Notes under the pieces: generated by a model | The model's database searches: none | Seen by the model: the letters and a program-made list of their open reading frames with translations, nothing else | Told to the model about the DNA's origin: nothing | Shown: one piece after another, positions 37,371 to 47,654 of the stretch | How positions within the stretch are numbered: the stretch's first letter is position 1 | How the letters are laid out: each line of letters begins with the position of its first letter | Source of the DNA: CAMPKL01 sp963817465 | GTDB lineage: Bacteria > Acidobacteriota > Terriglobia > Bryobacterales > UBA6623 | DNA: 64,000 nucleotides | Direction of reading: 5' to 3' | Assembly (NCBI GenBank): GCA_963817465.1 | Contig: CAWFOP010000018.1 | Location: 348,293-412,292 of the forward strand | Translations under genes and position numbers: made by a program

Positions 37371-39298
37371 GGCCGAAGCCGATCATCACGATTCCGAGCT
37401 TGCGCTGATCGCCCGGCGGAGAGAACGTCTTGTCGACGCTAATCGTGACGCGCACGACCGACCCGGGCTCGACGTCGACCGCGAGCCTCGAGGCGGTGTC
37501 CTCCGGTCACGTCGTAGCGCTCGTCGGCGACGGGCTTGCCGTTGACCTCGACGCGGACTTCTCGGGCGGGCGCATCGTCGGGAATGTGAAACTCGGCCTC
37601 GAAGCGCGACGCATCCTCTGGAGCACGAAGCAACGCCGACCCGCGCATGCCCATCCAGCGCCACTCGGCGCCGTCGGAGGGATAAAACCCCGAAAGCAAG
37701 TGCTCGTCCGCCGCGGGGTCGTCCATCTTCAAATAGGCGAGCCGCGGGTCCGGGAGACCGATCGCGTAGGCCTTGACGTCGTCGATCGGGCCGCGGGTGA
37801 TGCCGAACGGCAACATGCCGAATTCGCTCGACGAATAACCGGAACGCGATCCCGGTCCGATCAGACGCAGCGGCACAGCTCCGCTGTCGATTTCCTGTTC
37901 GAGCAGAAGACGCTTCGTCCCGGCCGCCTGGTAATCGATAGCGGCGGCCAGCTCGCTCTCGACGACGATCGACCCCGCCGGGACTTCCTGCCCAGCAAGC
38001 AGCGACTCGCCTCCGATCCGGGCCAGGTAATACCGCAGACCCCACTCGGCGTTGCTCCAAATTCGCCGGCCTTCCGACAGCGCGGCTAGGTCCGAAGCAA
38101 ACAAGGGATACTGGCGCACGTAGCGCGTGTCGGCGTACGACAGCGCCAGCCCGAGCGCCAACTGCAGAGCGACGCCCGCCGCGATCCAGCGGACCCGCCG
38201 CACCAACATCGTCGCCATGATGGCTACGGCGGGCGCGAGCGGCAACAAGTAGCGCGCCGACCCCGCATAGAACAGGGCAAGCGACGCGCCGAAGAACGCC
38301 AAGATCCAGGCGCCGAGCATGCCCTTCTCGTCTCGCCGTTCCGTGACCAACCAAGTCCCGGCCTGCGCAACGATGATGGCCGCGCACCCCGCCGACAGGG
38401 CATAGAGCGCCCTCTCTCCCAACGAATACTCCGGCGGCAACAGCAACCCGGCCACAAGCCCCGCAGGCGCGCCGACCGCCGCCGACAGCAACGGGCGCCC
38501 GGCGAACAGCAGCAACGGCGAGACGACCCAGCCGAGGTGGCCGACCAGCGCCGCGGCGCTGCGCAGCTTGCGCTGCACTGCCAGCAGGTCGTAGCTCTGC
38601 GCGTAGCCGGCGAGCATCTGCGCCGGGGCGGTCCCGACGCTCAGCCGCTCAGCCGCCTGCCAGGCGAGCAGCGCCAGCGGCGCGGCCACAATCGCGCCCC
38701 AGGCGCCGACGCTGCGCCGGTCGCGATACCACGCCCAGTGCGCCAAGATCGGCGCCGCCGCGACGGCCTGGTAGCCGAAGAAACCGGCGGCGATGAGCGC
38801 GCATGCCGCGGGCCCGTACCTCCGATGTAAGAACAACGCAAAGCCCAGACACCAGAACGCCAGCATCGGCACGTCCGACTCGAGCTTGCCGCCGTTGACG
38901 CCGAACACGGGAACCGCCGCAAACGTCAGCGCCGCCCACAGCGGCTTGTCGCCCAGCCGTCGCGCGATGAAATACACCGACAAAACAGCGATCAGCGAAA
39001 ACAGCAGATAGAACAGATGGAAGGGAATCTCGCGCACGCCCCCCAGCAGCCACAGCAGCGCCGCCAGCGTCCAGGCGTTGCCCGGGGGCCGGGTATGCCC
39101 CGCCCCCCACACCGTCGCCCCCTGCAAGCGAAAGCTCGTTTGCAGGGGATGCAGCGGGTCGACCAGCGCGTTGTTCGCGAAGATCAGGTAGTAGACGTCG
39201 TCGCCTTGGACCGGCAGGTCCAGGAACGGCAGCCGCATCACCAGGACCACCGCGGCCAGGATCAGCAGGTGCCGTCGAGTTGTAGCGCCGCCGGGCAA
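37363..39298 (-). CDS. GT39-like membrane glycosyltransferase (frameshifted near 37500)
   Basis: About 644 residues after repair. It is a multi-spanning membrane protein with an early DD motif in LPVQGDDVYYLIF (metal/catalytic acids of GT-C enzymes) and ten-plus helices, as in ArnT/PMT-type polyprenyl-sugar transferases. A C-terminal soluble domain (about 520-644) is beta-rich. As written the frame stops at 37439; removing one G from GGAGGA (about 37500-37504) continues through TASRLAVDVEPGSVVRVTISVDK to a stop at 37363-37365. Substrate unknown; likely acts on envelope glycans. Confidence 0.72.
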
Positions 39299-39347
39299 GG
39301 CACCAGCTTACTGTAGACCGTGGCCGTACCCGGCGACGCCGAACGCT

Positions 39348-39941
39348 TTAGTCGCGCTCTTGCTTCTTGGGACCGTTGCGATCGACCACGTTGATGTTTT
39401 CGAGCACGGTCCCGTTGCCGCAGACTAAATGCGCCTCGCAAAGCACCTGTTTGGCGTTGCCGCCCTTGACGCACACCAAGCCCTTGCCCTCGAACACCGG
39501 ACAATCGCCGTCCGCGGCCAGGAAGATTCCGCCCGCTTGGTAAAGCGGCGGCGCGGTTGCGTCCGTGGCGCATTCGCTCGTGTCGCCGGGGGCCATGTCT
39601 GTCGTGCTCGCGCTGCACAGAGCAGCGGTCGGACCGCCCGGCCTGATCGGATTGAAACCGTGATAGAACCGGCAACTGATATCGATGGGCTTGGCGCTGA
39701 AGTTGGTGCACGAAACGACCGTCTCGCAGTCCCCCGCGGCGTTCGCCTTGCTTTGCGCGTAAAGGACGAAGCCGGCTTCTTGAAAGCCCGCCGGACACTG
39801 CGGCACGCCCTTGGTCCCGCCGCACGTGCCGCCAAAACAATCCGCGTCGAACACTTGAGCCCAGGCCCCGCCAGGCGCCATGACAAGCAAGGCCGCGAAC
39901 AGGGCGAGCGTCGTCGCTCTGTTTTTCGTTGTCTCGAACAT
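39348..39941 (-). CDS. Cysteine-rich secreted protein
   Basis: 197 residues. A signal peptide (about 1-28, ALFAALLVMAPGGAWAQ) precedes a mature chain with about 12 cysteines (DADCFGGTCGGTKG, CPVFEGKGLVC, LCEAHLVCGNG), suggesting several disulfides. Not recognised as a known family. It lies 82 bases downstream of the PQQ dehydrogenase on the same strand, but no functional link can be read from it. Confidence 0.7.
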   Translation of the reverse strand: MFETTKNRATTLALFAALLVMAPGGAWAQVFDADCFGGTCGGTKGVPQCPAGFQEAGFVLYAQSKANAAGDCETVVSCTNFSAKPIDISCRFYHGFNPIRPGGPTAALCSASTTDMAPGDTSECATDATAPPLYQAGGIFLAADGDCPVFEGKGLVCVKGGNAKQVLCEAHLVCGNGTVLENINVVDRNGPKKQERD

Positions 39942-40022
39942 GTCTCCTCCCCGCCGAAAAACGGCTACGCCAGTTTAATCCGACAATGCGAGCAGGAGCA
40001 AAAGACCCCGAGGAGCTGAGAC

Positions 40023-42005
40023 CTATTTCACCAGCGCGAACGAGATGATGCTCGGACCGGCGGCGACCGCCACGTATTGTTTGCCGTCGAATTCGTACGT
40101 AATCGGCGACGCGTGCCAGCTCTGGTTCGCGGGGAAGCGCCACAGGGTCTCGCCCGTTTTGGCGTCCGCGGCCGTGAAGTCGCCGCTGTCGTCGCCGTAA
40201 AAGACGATGTCGGCCGACGTCGACAACGTGCCGCCCCAACCAATGCCCTGGCCCACCTGCTTGACTTCCCAAGCCGGTTTACCGGTCTGGATATCGAACG
40301 CGCGGAGGATCTTCTCCGACTTGTCCTCGGGAGCGCGCCGCGTCGTGCCGCCCCAGAAGCCCTGGCCGGCTTTCCAGTCCACCGGATGCTTCAAAAAGAT
40401 GGCGCAGCTCTCGATCGTCTGCACGTAATACAACCCCGTGGCGGGATTGTACGAAGTGGAAAACCAGTTCGTGGCGCCGACCAGCGACGGGCAGATCAAA
40501 TTGCCCTCTTCGGTCGGCCGATTGTTGGGTTTCTCGATCGGGCGGCCGTCCTTGCCGATGCCGCTAGCCCAGGTCAGCTTGTCGACCAGCGGAGTCGCCT
40601 GCAGCAGCTCGCCGTCGGTGCGGTCGAGCACGTAAAGGAAACCGTTGCGATTTCCCTGCAGCATCAGTTTGCGCGGCTCGCCCTTCCATTTGGCGTCGAT
40701 CAACACCGGCGGCTCGGCGGCGTCCCAGTCCCACTCGTCGTGCGGGGTGAACTGGTAATACCACTTCAGCTTGCCGGTCTTGGCGTCCAGGGCGAGAATC
40801 GAGCACGAGTAAAGGTTGTCGCCCTTGCGCTTGTCGCCGTTGAGATCGGGGCCGGCGTTTCCGGTCGGCCAATAGACGATGTCGAGGTCCGGATCGTAGG
40901 TGCCGGTGTACCACGTCGGAGCGCCGCCGTGCGCGCTGTGCGGGCCGGTCCAAGTCTCCGACCCCGGCTCGCCCGGCGCGGGGACGGTCCAAAACCGCCA
41001 GACTTCCTTACCCGTCGTCTGGTCATACGCCGCAAGGAAGCCGCGCACGCCTTCCTCGCCGCCCGCGGTTCCCGAGACGACCAGGTTGTTCACGATGATC
41101 GGCGCGCCGGTGGCGTTGTAGTTCTGATGCCAGTCGGCCATCTGGGTGTCCCACAACACGTTGCCGCTGAAGCGGTCGAGGGCCAGCAAGTGCGCGTGAT
41201 CGGTGACCATAAAGAGCCGGTCGCCCGCCACGGCGGCGCCGCGGTTGAAGCCGCCGCCGGCGTTGCCCACCAAACCCTCGGTGAGGGGCCGCTGGAAGTG
41301 CCACAGCTCGCGGCCCGATCCGGCGTCGAGCGCGTAGCACTCGTTGCCGCTGGTGGCGTACATGATGCCGCCGACCACGATCGGCGTCGTCTGCAAGCGC
41401 GCGGTGCTCGAGAAGTTGAACAGCCAGGCCGGAGCGAGGTCCTTGATGTTCGAGCGATTGATCTGCTTCAAGTCGGCGTAACGGTTGCCGCCGATTTGAC
41501 CGTGATAGGTCGGCCAGTCGTGCTCCGAGGTGACGGAACGATAGAGGTCGCCTTGCTTGCGAAACAGCTCGATGCGGCCGTCGGCGGTCCGCAGTTGCAT
41601 CTCGTTCGGCCCCTGGGCCACGATCACGCCTTCGACCGTTTTGCCGTCGGTGGTCTTGACCTCGCCGCGCTCGACCGGCGGCGGTCCGCCGCGTCGTCCG
41701 CGAGCCCGCAGGGTGCGCAAGAAGCGCACCAGCGTCTGCATTTCCTCGTCGCCGAGATTGTTCGGCGGCATGCCGCGAGCAGGCAATCCTGTTCGAACGA
41801 ACGTTTTGAGTTGGCCGTCGTCGAGGTCGTAGAGCTTCGAGATGATCGAAGGGCCGTGCTCGCCGCCTCTGCCGTCGCCGCCGTGGCAGCCCGCGCAGCG
41901 CGTCTCGAACTGCCCGCGGCCTACAACGACGTCCGCGCCGCTTTGCGCGGACGCAATGCCTGCGACGGCAAAGAGTAAAAGGACATACAGCGAGTTACGC
42001 GCCAC
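40023..42005 (-). CDS. Cytochrome c-PQQ-dependent alcohol dehydrogenase-like protein
   Basis: 660 residues, periplasmic. Signal peptide (1-20); N-terminal cytochrome c with haem site CAGCH (about 37-41) and downstream Met; then an eight-bladed PQQ beta-propeller (PTYHGQIGGNRYADLKQINRSN, ALDAGSGRELWHFQR, DAKTGKLKWYYQFTPHDEWDWDA). Quinoprotein dehydrogenases of this type oxidise alcohols or sugars and pass electrons to cytochrome c. In this order (haem first) it is common in Acidobacteria. A partial pair of adjacent Cys for the disulfide ring is not obvious. Confidence 0.82.
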   Translation of the reverse strand: MARNSLYVLLLFAVAGIASAQSGADVVVGRGQFETRCAGCHGGDGRGGEHGPSIISKLYDLDDGQLKTFVRTGLPARGMPPNNLGDEEMQTLVRFLRTLRARGRRGGPPPVERGEVKTTDGKTVEGVIVAQGPNEMQLRTADGRIELFRKQGDLYRSVTSEHDWPTYHGQIGGNRYADLKQINRSNIKDLAPAWLFNFSSTARLQTTPIVVGGIMYATSGNECYALDAGSGRELWHFQRPLTEGLVGNAGGGFNRGAAVAGDRLFMVTDHAHLLALDRFSGNVLWDTQMADWHQNYNATGAPIIVNNLVVSGTAGGEEGVRGFLAAYDQTTGKEVWRFWTVPAPGEPGSETWTGPHSAHGGAPTWYTGTYDPDLDIVYWPTGNAGPDLNGDKRKGDNLYSCSILALDAKTGKLKWYYQFTPHDEWDWDAAEPPVLIDAKWKGEPRKLMLQGNRNGFLYVLDRTDGELLQATPLVDKLTWASGIGKDGRPIEKPNNRPTEEGNLICPSLVGATNWFSTSYNPATGLYYVQTIESCAIFLKHPVDWKAGQGFWGGTTRRAPEDKSEKILRAFDIQTGKPAWEVKQVGQGIGWGGTLSTSADIVFYGDDSGDFTAADAKTGETLWRFPANQSWHASPITYEFDGKQYVAVAAGPSIISFALVK

Positions 42006-42173
42006 TTGGCAAATCTCCTTGAATCAGGCAGGTACGAGCCCGCTGTTCTATGAGGATGGACGACCGGAGCCCCAGCGGCGGTTACTTGAACAGCCGCATT
42101 CTCTCGAGCGAATCCATTGCGGACGATAGCATGTATCGGCGAATCCGGAGTCCGGGCACGAGGCGCCGTGAAG

Positions 42174-43694
42174 TCAGTCCGCCGCCGGCTTTTCTCTCTC
42201 TTCCGCCGTCTCCGCGGCCGGCCGCTCCCAGCGCACGATCGGATTCCGCGCCGCCAAGGTCTCGTTGACCCGGCTCGTGCGCGTCGAATGCGGTGCTGAC
42301 TTGACCAGATCGGGGTCTTGCTCGACCTCGTCCGCGATCGAGCGCAGCGCGTCGATGAACAGGTCAAGCTCTTGCTTGCCTTCGGTCTCGGTCGGCTCGA
42401 TCATCATCGCCCCATGCACGATCAGCGGAAAGCTGACCGTGTACGGATGGAACCCGTAGTCGATCAGCCGCTTGGCGAGATCGCCGGTCTTGACGCCCCG
42501 CTTCGCCTGCGCCTGGTCGGAAAAGACGACTTCGTGCATCGTCGGCGACTTGAACGGTAAGTGGTAGCGGTCTTCGATGCCCTTGCGGATGTAGTTGGCG
42601 TTGAGCACCGCGTCCACCGTGGCGTTGCGCAGGCCGTCGCCGCCGTGCGCCAGGATGTAAGACAGCGCGCGGACCAGCACGCCGAAGTTGCCGTAGAACG
42701 CGCGCACGCGGCCGATCGTCTTATCCGATTCCCGAATCGACGTGTAGGAGTCGCCGTCCTTGATGACGCGCGGCAACGGCAAGTAGGGCGTCAAATGCTC
42801 GGCCACCGCCACCGGTCCCGCGCCCGGGCCGCCGCCGCCGTGGGGCGTCGAGAATGTCTTGTGCAGGTTGAGGTGCATCACGTCGACGCCGAAGTCGCCC
42901 GGCCGCGCCCAGCCGACGAGCGCATTCATGTTGGCGCCGTCCATATAGAGCTGCGCGCCGCGCGCGTGCAAGATATCAGCCGCTTTCGCGATGTCTTGTT
43001 CGAAGATGCCGACCGTATTCGGATTCGTCACCATCAGCGCCGCGACGTCATCGTCGACCGCCGCTTCGAGCGCCGCGAGGTCGATCATGCCCTTCTCGTT
43101 CGAGGCGATCTCGCGAACCTCGTAACCCGCCATCGCCGCGGTCGCCGGGTTGGTGCCGTGCGCCGAATCGGGCGCCAGCACCACCTTGCGCGGATTGCCC
43201 TGCGCTTCCAGGTACGCGCGGATCATCAAGATGCCCGTCAGCTCGCCATGCGCGCCCGCCGCCGGCTGCAGCGTCACCGCGCGCATCCCGGTGATCTCGG
43301 CGAGATACTGCTCCAGGTCGTGCTGAATCCGCAGCGAGCCCTGCGCCAGCTCTTCCGGCTGGTAGGGGTGCGACCAGGCCAGGCCCCCGAGCCGCGCGAC
43401 ATACTCGTTGACCCGCGGGTTGTACTTCATCGTGCACGAGCCCAGCGGGTAAAGACCCAGGTCGATGGCGTAGTTCCAAGTCGACAGGCGCGTGAAGTGC
43501 CGAATCACCTCGACCTCGCTGACTTCCGGAAAGTCGGCGATCTCATCCCGCACGTTCTCGGCCCCAAGAGCCTCTATCGGATCGACCGCGGGCACGTCGA
43601 GCGGCGGCAACTGGTACGCCACCTTGCCCGGCGACGAACGCTCGAACAGCAGCGGCTCGTTCTGGGTCTGGTGCTGCCTGACCTTCTTGATCAT
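42174..43694 (-). CDS. gcvPB: Glycine dehydrogenase (decarboxylating) subunit 2
   Basis: 506 residues. The PLP lysine is in LNLHKTFSTPHGGGGPG; other family blocks are LGSCTMKYNPRVNEY, PDSAHGTNPATAAMAGY and YMDGANMNALVGWARPGD. With GcvPA it forms the two-subunit P-protein of the glycine cleavage system. Overlaps the gcvPA stop by four bases. Last gene of gcvT-H-PA-PB. Confidence 0.93.
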   Translation of the reverse strand: MIKKVRQHQTQNEPLLFERSSPGKVAYQLPPLDVPAVDPIEALGAENVRDEIADFPEVSEVEVIRHFTRLSTWNYAIDLGLYPLGSCTMKYNPRVNEYVARLGGLAWSHPYQPEELAQGSLRIQHDLEQYLAEITGMRAVTLQPAAGAHGELTGILMIRAYLEAQGNPRKVVLAPDSAHGTNPATAAMAGYEVREIASNEKGMIDLAALEAAVDDDVAALMVTNPNTVGIFEQDIAKAADILHARGAQLYMDGANMNALVGWARPGDFGVDVMHLNLHKTFSTPHGGGGPGAGPVAVAEHLTPYLPLPRVIKDGDSYTSIRESDKTIGRVRAFYGNFGVLVRALSYILAHGGDGLRNATVDAVLNANYIRKGIEDRYHLPFKSPTMHEVVFSDQAQAKRGVKTGDLAKRLIDYGFHPYTVSFPLIVHGAMMIEPTETEGKQELDLFIDALRSIADEVEQDPDLVKSAPHSTRTSRVNETLAARNPIVRWERPAAETAEEREKPAAD

Positions 43695-45019
43695 GACCAG
43701 GCCTCGACGAAGCGATCGATCTGCTCGCGGCGGTTCATCTCGGTCGCGCAGACCAGCATGGCGCCGCCCAGCTCCGGGAAAGCCTTGCTCAGGTCGTAGC
43801 CGCCGATCACCTTGTCGGCGAGCGCGCGGCGGTTGACGTCGGCCGCTGAGCCGGAAGCCGGCCGCACGACGAATTCATTGAAGAAAGGCCCCTTGAAGGC
43901 GAGCTTGGCGCCCTTCTGTTCGAGCCGCTTGGCTAAGTAATGCGCCTTCGCCAAATTCTGCTCCGCCAGCTCGCGCAGCCCCTGCTTTCCGAAAACGCTC
44001 ATGTAGATCGTCGCCATCAGCGCCACCAGAGCCTGGTTCGTGCAGATGTTCGAAGTAGCCTTGGCGCGGCGGATGTGCTGCTCGCGGGTCGATAGCGTCA
44101 AGCAGAAGGCGCGCCGTCCGTCGGCGTCGACGGTTTGGCCGGCGAGCCGCCCCGGGATCTGCCGAATGTATTTCATCTTCGTGGCGAGCACGCCGCATGA
44201 CGGCCCGCCGAAGCTCGGAGGATGCGCGAACGACTGCAATTCGCCGGCGACGATGTCGGCGTCGCGCGGCGGTTCGGTCAACCCCAGCGCCACCGACTCG
44301 GTGAACATCACAACCAGCAGCGCGCCGCGGGCGTGCGCCATCTCGGCGACTTGCTTCGCCTGCTCGACAACGCCGAAAAAGTTCGGGGACTGAATGATGA
44401 TCGCCGAGGTCTCGTCGTCGAGCTTGCCGTCCAGATCGGCCAGATCCAGTTGCCCGGACTCGCGATCGTAAGCGACGGTCTCTCGCGGCAGGTGCTGGTG
44501 TCGCAAATACGTGTCGAGCACTTCGCGGTATTCCGGGTGCAGCGACCCGGCGACCAGCAGCTTGTCGCGCCGGGTGATGCGCGCCGCCATCATGGCCGCC
44601 TCGGGCGTCGCCGTCGAGCCGTCGTACATCGAGGCGTTGGCGACCTCCATGCCCGTCAATTGCGCGACCATCGTCTGGAACTCGAAGATCGCCGTCAGCA
44701 CGCCTTGGGAAATCTCCGCCTGATAGGGCGTGTACGAGGTCAGAAACTCGCCGCGCGTCGCCAGCGCGTCGATGACCACCGGGCGGAAATGGCGATAGCA
44801 GCCGGCGCCCAAGAACGACGCATACTCCTCGGCGTTCTCCCCCGCGCGATCGTTGAAGTAATCGATGATCTCGTATTCGGATTGGCCCGCCGGGATGTCA
44901 AGCGGCCGGTCGAATCGAGCGTTCGGCGGCAGATGCGCAAAAAGATCCGCGGGCGACGACATGCCAAGAGCGGCCAGCATCTCGCTGCGCTCTTGCGGAC
45001 TCTTGGGAAGATAACGCAA
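43691..45019 (-). CDS. gcvPA: Glycine dehydrogenase (decarboxylating) subunit 1
   Basis: 442 residues; starts MRYLPKSPQERSEMLAALGM and contains FLGAGCYRHFRP, TSYTPYQAEISQGVLTAIFEFQT, PSFGGPSCGVLA and KATSNICTNQAL, all characteristic of GcvPA. It binds PLP jointly with GcvPB and releases CO2 from glycine. Only three bases separate it from gcvH. Confidence 0.93.
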   Translation of the reverse strand: MRYLPKSPQERSEMLAALGMSSPADLFAHLPPNARFDRPLDIPAGQSEYEIIDYFNDRAGENAEEYASFLGAGCYRHFRPVVIDALATRGEFLTSYTPYQAEISQGVLTAIFEFQTMVAQLTGMEVANASMYDGSTATPEAAMMAARITRRDKLLVAGSLHPEYREVLDTYLRHQHLPRETVAYDRESGQLDLADLDGKLDDETSAIIIQSPNFFGVVEQAKQVAEMAHARGALLVVMFTESVALGLTEPPRDADIVAGELQSFAHPPSFGGPSCGVLATKMKYIRQIPGRLAGQTVDADGRRAFCLTLSTREQHIRRAKATSNICTNQALVALMATIYMSVFGKQGLRELAEQNLAKAHYLAKRLEQKGAKLAFKGPFFNEFVVRPASGSAADVNRRALADKVIGGYDLSKAFPELGGAMLVCATEMNRREQIDRFVEAWS

Positions 45020-45022
45020 TCG

Positions 45023-45412
45023 TTATGACTCCGTCTCCGCCGCGACATAGGCGGCGTAATCCTTGGCCGACATCAGCTTCTCGAACTCGGTCTTATCCTC
45101 GAAGCGGATCTTGATCAGCCAGCCTGCGCCGTGCGGATCGGCGTTCAGCTTCTCCGGCTCGTCCACCAGCTCTTCGTTGATCTCCGTCACGGCGCCGCTC
45201 ATCGGCGCGTAAACGTCGGAGACGGCTTTCACCGACTCGACCGTGCCGAAGCTCTGCGTCACGTGCACCTTGGAGTCGACCTTCGGCAACTCCACGAAGA
45301 CGACGTCCCCGAGCTGGTCTTGAGCATGGTCGGTGATGCCGATGACGGCGACGTCGCCGTCGAGCTTCACCCACTCGTGTTCTTTGGTGTAGCGATAATC
45401 CTCAGGAAACAT
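45023..45412 (-). CDS. gcvH: Glycine cleavage system H protein
   Basis: 129 residues, the lipoyl carrier that shuttles aminomethyl groups between P, T and L proteins. Lipoylated Lys62 lies in FGTVESVKAVSDVYAPMSG; N-terminus FPEDYRYTKEHEWVKLDGD is typical. gcvT lies eight bases upstream. Confidence 0.95.
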   Translation of the reverse strand: MFPEDYRYTKEHEWVKLDGDVAVIGITDHAQDQLGDVVFVELPKVDSKVHVTQSFGTVESVKAVSDVYAPMSGAVTEINEELVDEPEKLNADPHGAGWLIKIRFEDKTEFEKLMSAKDYAAYVAAETES

Positions 45413-45420
45413 CGTATTGT

Positions 45421-46542
45421 TCAGCTTTTTTTCTTGCGCGAGTAGAACGGCAAAGGCACGACTTCGGCCTCGACCGTTCGAGAACGAATGGCGATCTCGA
45501 GCCGCTGCCCCGATTTTGTCAAGTCGGGGGGGACCAGGGCCATGCCGATATTCTTGTCGAGACTCGGCGCCGGGGAGCCGCTGGTGACGTAGCCCACTTC
45601 CGCGCCTTCGACCACCACAGGATAGCCGTCGCGCGCGATGCCGCGCCCGCGCATTTCCAGCCCGCAGAGCTTGCGCTTCAGACCCTGTTCCTTCTGCTTG
45701 ACCAGCGCGTCGCGTCCAATGAAGTCGCCCTTGTCGAGCTTGACGATCCAGCCCAGCCGCGCCTCGTACGGCGTGATGTCTTCGCTGATCTCATGCCCGT
45801 GCAGCGCCATCCCCGCCTCGAGCCGCAACGTATTGCGAGCTCCGAGCCCGCACGGTACGATGCCGAACTCCTTGCCGGCCTCGAGCGCCTCGTTCCACAG
45901 CCGCTCGCCTTCTTCGGGCGCGACGTAGATCTCGAAGCCGTCCTCGCCGGTGTAGCCGGTGCGGGCGATGATCGCCGGGGCGCCCGAAACCTCGCCGCGC
46001 TCGAACCAGTAGTACTCGATCGCCGACAAGTCCGTCGACGTCAATTTCTGGAGCGTCGCCGGCCCGTCAGGGCCTTGGATCGCGAGTTGCACGTAGCGCT
46101 CGCCGGCGAACTCGACCTCCGCTCCCGGGAAGTCGTTCACGTCGCGGATATGCGCGTAGTCGGCGTCCTGATTGCCCGCGTTGACGCACAGGAAATACTG
46201 ATCCGCGGCCATGCGATGGACCAACAGGTCATCAATAAAGCCGCCGCGCTCGTTGAGCAGACCTGTGTAATGCGCCTGGCCGTCCTCGAGTGAGGCCACC
46301 CGGTTGGAAGTGACGCGCTCGAGCAACGCCTGGGCGTCCGGCCCGCGCACCTCGATCTCGCCCATGTGGCTGACGTCAAACAGCCCGACGCGATTGCGGA
46401 CCGCTTGGTGCTCGGCGATGATGCCCGAATATTCGACCGGCATGTCCCAGCCGCCGAAATCGACCATACGAGCCCCCAGCGCCCGGTGTACGGCGTTGAG
46501 AGGAGTTTTCCTGAGCGTTGCGGCTGCGGGATCAGCGGCCAT
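45421..46542 (-). CDS. gcvT: Glycine cleavage T protein (aminomethyltransferase)
   Basis: 373 residues; transfers the methylene group to tetrahydrofolate and releases ammonia. Clear blocks: MVDFGGWDMPVEYSGIIAEHQAVRNRVGLFDVSHMGE, IARTGYTGEDGFEIY, GLGARNTLRLEAGMALHGHEI. First gene of the operon. No glycine riboswitch is evident in the 107-base region before it. Confidence 0.94.
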   Translation of the reverse strand: MAADPAAATLRKTPLNAVHRALGARMVDFGGWDMPVEYSGIIAEHQAVRNRVGLFDVSHMGEIEVRGPDAQALLERVTSNRVASLEDGQAHYTGLLNERGGFIDDLLVHRMAADQYFLCVNAGNQDADYAHIRDVNDFPGAEVEFAGERYVQLAIQGPDGPATLQKLTSTDLSAIEYYWFERGEVSGAPAIIARTGYTGEDGFEIYVAPEEGERLWNEALEAGKEFGIVPCGLGARNTLRLEAGMALHGHEISEDITPYEARLGWIVKLDKGDFIGRDALVKQKEQGLKRKLCGLEMRGRGIARDGYPVVVEGAEVGYVTSGSPAPSLDKNIGMALVPPDLTKSGQRLEIAIRSRTVEAEVVPLPFYSRKKKS

Positions 46543-46562
46543 CGAGGAGCAAAGAGTCCCTC

Positions 46563-46592
46563 AAGCTAGCATCGGTTTCGACGGAGTGTCAA
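46563..46592 (-). promoter_or_regulatory. Candidate promoter of the gcv operon
   Basis: Minus strand: -35 TTGACA at 46592-46587 (perfect), 18-base spacer, -10 TAGCTT at 46568-46563 (weak). It lies about 20 bases before gcvT ATG 46542. The 107-base gap is divergent with the UspA gene. Confidence 0.45.
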
Positions 46593-46649
46593 CGGAACAA
46601 CAAGGCTGGCGCCGCGCGTGCTACCAGCCGTGTTGGGAGGGCCCACGGG

Positions 46650-47525
46650 ATGAAGCCGATCAAGCGTATTTTGGCCCCGGTGGACTTCTCTCCAGGCTCT
46701 GTCGCCGCCGCCAAGCACGCAGCGGGTTTCGCGAAAGGCTTCGACGCGGAGTTGCTGCTGGTTCATGTCGCCCCCAGCGTGCAGGTCAGCTATCCCAGTC
46801 TCTCGGCTCACACGGCCGCGGTCCGGCAGCAAGCGCAAATCGACGAGACGCGCCGCGCCCAAGGACTCTTGATGGCCCTGGCCGACAGCATCCGGGTCAA
46901 CAGCCGGCCCGAGACGCTGTTGGCCGAGGGCGACCCCGCGGCGCAGATCTGCTCCATCGTCCATAGCCACGAGATCGATTTGGTCGTAATGGCGACTCAC
47001 GGACTGGGCGCATTCAGAAGGTTCTTGCTGGGCTCGCTGACGGCGAAGCTGCTGCACGACCTCGAAATCCCGATTCTTACGGGAGTCCATCTCGAGCGAA
47101 TAGAGCTATTTACGGATAACTATCGAAGTATCGGTTGCGCGGTTGGGCTGCGCGACGAAGAGCACTCCGCCCACGTGCTTCGCTGGGCCGCGGAGTTGGC
47201 GGACGAGCTGGACGCCAATCTCACCGTGTTCCACTCGCCGCACGCCATCGACTTCGTAAGCGGGGCGTACTCCGCCGACGAAGCGCTCGAGGCAAAACGA
47301 GAGGCATGCTTCAGGCTCAGCAACCTGATCGCCCGAGTCGGTTGCACCGCCAAGGCCGAAATCGTCGAGGGCGATCCCGTCACCGCGATCACCGAGGCGG
47401 CGGCGAGCGCCGATTGTGACGCGCTGGTCATCGGCCGCAGCATGCGGCAGGGGGTGTTCGGGGCCGGTCACGCCGACGGCTACGCGATCCTGCGGCAAGC
47501 CAGATGCCCCGTATTTAGCGTTTGA
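46650..47525 (+). CDS. Tandem universal stress protein (UspA, two domains)
   Basis: 291 residues. Two Usp domains: KRILAPVDFSPGSVAAAKHAAGFAKGFDAELLLVHV starts the first (about 3-38), with the nucleotide loop VVMATHGLGAFRRFLLGSLTAKLL (about 112-135). The second (about 150-291) is more degenerate (VIGRSMRQGVFGAGHADGYAILRQ). Start ATG 46650 has GGGAGG nine bases before it. Stress-related adenine-nucleotide-binding protein; specific role unknown. Confidence 0.85.
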   Translation: MKPIKRILAPVDFSPGSVAAAKHAAGFAKGFDAELLLVHVAPSVQVSYPSLSAHTAAVRQQAQIDETRRAQGLLMALADSIRVNSRPETLLAEGDPAAQICSIVHSHEIDLVVMATHGLGAFRRFLLGSLTAKLLHDLEIPILTGVHLERIELFTDNYRSIGCAVGLRDEEHSAHVLRWAAELADELDANLTVFHSPHAIDFVSGAYSADEALEAKREACFRLSNLIARVGCTAKAEIVEGDPVTAITEAAASADCDALVIGRSMRQGVFGAGHADGYAILRQARCPVFSV

Positions 47526-47654
47526 TGCCCCGCTCGCATCGGTGCATTGGTCGCAGGCCGAACCAAGGCGACGCTTTTGGCTGGTACCCCGGTTCGCCGA
47601 AAGCTATGCTGTGGAGGGTCGTCGTCACGCATCGACGCGGACCCGTCAAATCAT

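Noticed and set aside
46543..46649. Glycine riboswitch before gcvT
   Set aside because: Too short and lacking the tandem conserved cores of glycine riboswitches; a simple promoter fits better.
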